Shown: positions 6,794 through 9,905 of the stretch, piece by piece
Layout: each line of letters opens with the position of its first letter
Numbering within the stretch: the stretch's first letter is position 1
DNA from: Planctomycetaceae bacterium
Lineage (GTDB): Bacteria > Planctomycetota > Phycisphaerae > SM23-33
Direction of reading: 5' to 3'
DNA length: 9,905 nucleotides
Assembly: GCA_021371965.1 (NCBI GenBank)
Contig: JAJFVE010000052.1
Span: 1-9,905 of the forward strand
Made by a program: the position numbers and the translations under genes
The notes under the pieces: model-generated
Database searches by the model: none
Told to the model about the DNA's origin: nothing
What the model saw: the letters and a program-made list of their open reading frames with translations, nothing else

Positions 6794-7756
6794 ATGCTCA
6801 AGCGAACATCAATCATCATCATCGGCCTGGCGATCGTGGGCAGCCTGCTGCTGTGCACTGTGGCCTACACCGTCGACTACACCGAGTGGGCGCTGGTCAA
6901 GACCTTTGGCGAACCGTCCGCGCCCATCAACGGGCGCACCGACGGGGGGCTGAAGTTCAAGCTGCCCTATCCCATCCAGAGCCTGACGAAGTACCCCGCC
7001 ACGATGTACACCCTCGAGGCCACCACCATCGAGACGCCCACCTCGGACAACCAGAACATCGTCGTGACGACGTACTGTGTCTGGCGTATCAGCGACCCGG
7101 TGAAGTTCCTCCGCGCCGTCTCCAAGGTCGAGATGGCCCAGAACAAGCTGCGCGACTGGCTCAACAGCGACACCGACAAGGTCGTCAACCGCCACGCCCT
7201 CACCGAGTTCGTCAACACCGACGGGCGAAAGATGCAACTGCCCGAGATCGAAAAGGAAATCCTCGACCGTTTGGCCGAAAAGGCCCAGAGCGACTACGGC
7301 GTCCAGGTCGTCTCCGTCGGCGTCAAGTCGCTGGCCCTGCCCGAGGCGGTCACCGCGGCCGTTATCAGCAAGATGAAGCAGGAGCGCGAGGCCGAGGCGC
7401 AGCGCCTGCGCAACCAGGGCGAAGCCACCGCCACCGCCATCCGCGAGCGGGCCGATTCGGCCGCCCGCATGATCGGCGAGTTCGCCAAGAAGAAGGCCGA
7501 CTCCATCGAGTCCGAGGGCTACCTGGCGGCCAAGGAGCTCTATCCCAAGTTCAAGGAAAACGAGCAGTTCAGCATGTTCCTGCGAATGCTCAAGTCGATG
7601 GAGAAGGAACTGTCGGGACGCTCGGTGGTGCTGCTGGACGGCTCGCTCGTTCCGGGCATCAAGTTCCTGGGCAGCGGTCCGGCCCTGCCCGAGGCGCCCA
7701 CGCCGGTTCCGGTCCCGCCCGCCGTCAAGGGCGGCATCGAGAAGAACAAACCTTAA
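6794..7756 (+). CDS. hflC: HflC-like SPFH-domain protein
   Basis: At 320 residues it is close to the usual HflC length (about 330). A single N-terminal anchor (about 6-27, rich in Ile and Leu) places the rest outside the cytoplasmic face, as in HflC. The SPFH domain follows from VDYTEWALVKTFGEP and includes a DNQNIVVTTYCVWRISDP strand pair. Next comes the diagnostic HflC helix MKQEREAEAQRLRNQGEA (from residue 194), matching the MRAERE...RRHRSQG stretch of E. coli HflC. The arm is of normal length and ends with a FSMFLRMLKSMEKEL helix, then a Pro-rich tail (about 295-313) and Lys-Pro-stop. AAGGA (6781-6785) lies 8 nt before the ATG. In known systems HflC alternates with HflK in a ring over FtsH. 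Here it lies between two different HflK-like genes, so it may pair with either or both. It is 18 bp from the next gene and almost certainly cotranscribed with it. Confidence 0.9.
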   Translation: MLKRTSIIIIGLAIVGSLLLCTVAYTVDYTEWALVKTFGEPSAPINGRTDGGLKFKLPYPIQSLTKYPATMYTLEATTIETPTSDNQNIVVTTYCVWRISDPVKFLRAVSKVEMAQNKLRDWLNSDTDKVVNRHALTEFVNTDGRKMQLPEIEKEILDRLAEKAQSDYGVQVVSVGVKSLALPEAVTAAVISKMKQEREAEAQRLRNQGEATATAIRERADSAARMIGEFAKKKADSIESEGYLAAKELYPKFKENEQFSMFLRMLKSMEKELSGRSVVLLDGSLVPGIKFLGSGPALPEAPTPVPVPPAVKGGIEKNKP

Positions 7757-7774
7757 TCGCCGAGGACCAAGGCC

Positions 7775-9388
7775 ATGCTCGGTCATCATCACCATCATCA
7801 CGATCACGACCATCACGACCATGAAGGTCCGTGCTGTCACGACGAACCGGCCGACGCCGGGCAGAAGCACCTGGCCGACGCGCTGCGGGTGTTCTTCCTC
7901 GTGCTGACCTTCGTCATGGTCTGCGTGGTGGTCTATTTTGTCTTCAGCGGCATCACGACCATCCACCCGCAGTACCGCGGCATCAAGAAGGTCTTCGGCA
8001 AGGCCATCGAGCCGGCGATTGCGGAAGGATTGTCCATCACCTGGCCCTTTCCCATCGGCGAGATCGAGAAGGTTTCGATTCGCGAGGAAACCGTCAGGAT
8101 CGACGACCAGTTCTTCATCCTTGAAAACCCCGCTGAGGTCGGCAAGCCGCTCTCGCAGCGACGATCGCGCAGCGCCGGGCTCGACCCGGCCGTCGACGGC
8201 GCCCTGCTCACCGGCGACCAGAACCTTCTCCACGCCCGCCTGACGTGCAAGTACGTGGTGGCTGACCCCATTGCCGTCCGCGCGACGCTGCCGCTGGACC
8301 TGGCCGAGCCCGAGATGAGCAAGCGCCAGGCGTTCAACCCGGAGATCCTCCGCAACATCGTCTGCGCCGCTACCGTCAAGGCCATGGCCTCGCGGACGGG
8401 CATGGGCTTCAAGGAAGACCGCGCCGGACTGGAAAAGGAGATCGCCGAAGACGCCCAGCGCCGCATGAATGTGCTGACCGTCGACCGCGCCGAAGTGGAC
8501 CGCCTCGTGAACGAACTCAAGACGGCCATTGCCGGTAAGACCAGCGCCGACACCCGGACCGCGGCCGAGGCAACCTTGCAGCAGGTGGTCGATCTGTGGA
8601 TGCAGGGGCGCAGCAATGAGACGGCGCCGGTGATCGACGCGCTGGTCAAGCAGTCCGGTCCCGCCGGCAAGACCGTTGCCGCCCTGGCCGGCCGCCTCGG
8701 GGCCGCCTTCGACCACAAGGCCATCGAGATCAAGAACGTCCTGACGTCCGAAATCTCCTGGCCGATCCGAACCCTCGACGCCTGGGACAATGCCGCCAAG
8801 GCCAAGGACGAGGCCAGCCGCAAGATCATCGAGGCCCAGTCGCAGGCCGAGAAGATGCTCACCGACGCGGCGGGTGAAAACGCCCAGTTGCTCGTCGACG
8901 TGTCCCGCATCACCGAGCGGGCGACCCGCGGCGCGACCACGCAGCCGGCGCCCCTGATCGACCGCTACATCGCGGCCATCGAGGCCAGGAAGCCTCAGGA
9001 AGCCGAAGCACTGCTGGAGCAGATCGACCGCGTGCTCGTCAGCAGCGGGACGCGCGGCGAGGCCAGCCGCATCCTCCAGCGCGCCGCCTCGGCCCGCACT
9101 GCCATCGAGACCGACGTCAAGGCCCGCGTCACCGAGTTCGAGAACAAGCTCGCCGGGTACAAGCTCTCGCCGGAGTTGACCCTCCAGCGCCTCTGGGCCG
9201 AAACGCGCGAAAAAATCCTTCAGGGCCCGCAGACCATGAAGTTCTACGTGCCCAAGAGCGACCGCCCGCTGGTCCTCTATGTCCAGACCCCCGACGACAT
9301 CCGCCGCCAGCTTGAAAAGGCCGCCCGCGATGCCGCCGCCGATGCGGCCAAGAATAAGCAGGACCAAGCCCTGACGCCCGCTCCTTAA
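7775..9388 (+). CDS. HflK-like SPFH-domain protein with a histidine-rich N-terminus
   Basis: A 537-residue protein. Residues 4-22 hold 11 histidines, including six in a row (4-9), plus Asp residues and a Cys-Cys-His cluster (20-22), a likely divalent-metal-binding tail in the cytoplasm. One membrane span follows at about 37-58, then the SPFH domain (from TTIHPQYRGIKKVFGKA). About 75 helical residues (roughly 240-316) interrupt the domain before its closing strand IEIKNVLTSEISWP (317-330). The arm continues with DNAAKAKDEASRKIIEAQSQ and ends with an HflK-like segment: FENKLAGYKLSPELTLQRLW, then MKFYVPKSDRPLVLYV. The region from Pro330 to Pro466 spans 136 residues, against roughly 80 in E. coli HflK from memory. 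GAGGA (7762-7766) lies 8 nt before the ATG. It shares the general closing-segment plan of the protein at 4432-6747, so the two are probably divergent paralogues. The protein ends Ala-Pro-stop, 17 bp before the ABC ATPase gene. Confidence 0.88.
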   Translation: MLGHHHHHHDHDHHDHEGPCCHDEPADAGQKHLADALRVFFLVLTFVMVCVVVYFVFSGITTIHPQYRGIKKVFGKAIEPAIAEGLSITWPFPIGEIEKVSIREETVRIDDQFFILENPAEVGKPLSQRRSRSAGLDPAVDGALLTGDQNLLHARLTCKYVVADPIAVRATLPLDLAEPEMSKRQAFNPEILRNIVCAATVKAMASRTGMGFKEDRAGLEKEIAEDAQRRMNVLTVDRAEVDRLVNELKTAIAGKTSADTRTAAEATLQQVVDLWMQGRSNETAPVIDALVKQSGPAGKTVAALAGRLGAAFDHKAIEIKNVLTSEISWPIRTLDAWDNAAKAKDEASRKIIEAQSQAEKMLTDAAGENAQLLVDVSRITERATRGATTQPAPLIDRYIAAIEARKPQEAEALLEQIDRVLVSSGTRGEASRILQRAASARTAIETDVKARVTEFENKLAGYKLSPELTLQRLWAETREKILQGPQTMKFYVPKSDRPLVLYVQTPDDIRRQLEKAARDAAADAAKNKQDQALTPAP

Positions 9389-9405
9389 CACGACCGAGCA
9401 CCGCC

Positions 9406-9905
9406 ATGGACCAAGACAGACATCATGTGATCGCCACGGCAGGACTGACCAAGATCTTCCGCGACTTCTGGTGCCGCGAGAAAGTCACGGCCGTGGCCGA
9501 CCTGGACATCGAGATCTATCCCAAGGAAGTGTTCGGCCTGCTGGGGCCCAACGGCTCGGGCAAGAGCACGACGATCAAGATGGCCCTGGGGCTGATGTTC
9601 CCCACGCGCGGGCGCATCGCCGTCTTCGGCCACCGGCCTACCGATGTAGGCATCAAGAAGCGCATCGGTTTTCTGCCGGAGGAAACGTACCTCTACCCGT
9701 TCCTCGACGCCCGCGAGACGCTCGACTACTACGGGCGCCTCTTCCACCAGCCGCGCCGCCAGCGCCTCCAGCGCATCAACATGCTGCTGGACATGGTGGG
9801 TCTGTCGGCCGTGGCGTACCGGCGCATCGGCGAATATTCCAAGGGCATGAAGCGCCTCATCGGCATGGCCCAGGCGCTGATCAACGACCCGGACCTGCTG
9901 ATCCT
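9406..9905 (+). CDS. ABC-2-type transporter ATP-binding protein, 5' part
   Basis: The first 166 residues of a cytoplasmic ATPase that would power an ABC-2 exporter; the window ends inside the gene. Visible motifs are the Walker A loop GPNGSGKST (47-55), a Q-loop region reading IGFLPEE with Glu where many ABC proteins have Gln (a common variant in this family), and a signature YSKGMK (144-149) in place of LSGGQ, also normal here. The run DPDLLI leads into Walker B, whose acidic residues lie beyond the end. The gene starts 17 bp after the SPFH gene. I see no strong Shine-Dalgarno sequence before the ATG, so translation may be coupled. The divergent permease at 4249-2876 is a possible partner, although a permease gene just past the window is equally possible. 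Confidence 0.93.
   Translation, partial: MDQDRHHVIATAGLTKIFRDFWCREKVTAVADLDIEIYPKEVFGLLGPNGSGKSTTIKMALGLMFPTRGRIAVFGHRPTDVGIKKRIGFLPEETYLYPFLDARETLDYYGRLFHQPRRQRLQRINMLLDMVGLSAVAYRRIGEYSKGMKRLIGMAQALINDPDLLI

Noticed and set aside
5107..6858. Minus-strand open frame opposite the first SPFH gene
   Set aside because: Same reason: no recognisable motif, and it crosses the real stop and the next gene's start.
7784..7801. Six-histidine run as a cloning-vector tag
   Set aside because: The codons are mixed CAT and CAC, the His/Asp pattern continues beyond six residues, and both sides are continuous with the operon, so it looks native.
6809..9391. 860-codon minus-strand open frame opposite the second and third SPFH genes
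   Set aside because: It spans two plus-strand genes and their gap and has a low-complexity Gly/Leu/Asp/Arg composition, while the plus strand shows clear SPFH features and ribosome binding sites.

Overview
The window is GC-rich (about two-thirds G+C by eye) bacterial chromosomal DNA. It most resembles a member of the Planctomycetota, perhaps a Phycisphaerae-like lineage. That guess rests on the XylR-type regulator (LacI-like sensor fused to an AraC DNA-binding domain), the several SPFH (stomatin/prohibitin/flotillin/HflK-C) genes beside an ABC-2 exporter and a P-type ATPase, and a dispersed palindromic repeat whose translations read like 'HHRGTEN' or 'TTEAQRT'. No rRNA, tRNA, CRISPR array or transposase gene was seen.

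Layout. Positions 1-549 hold the 3' end of a XylR/AraC-family regulator. A 184-bp gap (550-733) carries a good sigma70-type promoter (598-626) and two hairpins in the presumed 5' leader. Positions 734-2716 encode a P1B-type heavy-metal ATPase without an N-terminal HMA domain. A 140-bp repeat with perfect 12-bp inverted ends (2728-2867) fills the gap between this gene and a convergent minus-strand ABC-2 permease (4249-2876). A 182-bp divergent gap (4250-4431) precedes a tight plus-strand run: a polytopic HflK-like SPFH protein (4432-6747), an HflC-like SPFH protein (6794-7756), a second HflK-like SPFH protein with a natural histidine-rich N-terminus (7775-9388), and an ABC-2-type ATPase cut by the window end (9406 onward). 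The gaps in that run are 46, 18 and 17 bp.

How the genes may work together. In well-studied bacteria HflK and HflC form a membrane-anchored cage that encloses and modulates the FtsH protease. Here there are two different HflK-like subunits and one HflC, with no FtsH in view. Both HflK-like proteins have much longer helical arms than the E. coli protein, one carries about six extra membrane spans, and one carries a His/Cys-rich, probably metal-binding, tail. The ABC ATPase at the end of the run and the divergent permease could make one exporter. The P-type ATPase and the His-rich tail suggest a link to metal handling. That joint role is inference; the domain assignments come from motifs read directly in the translated sequence.
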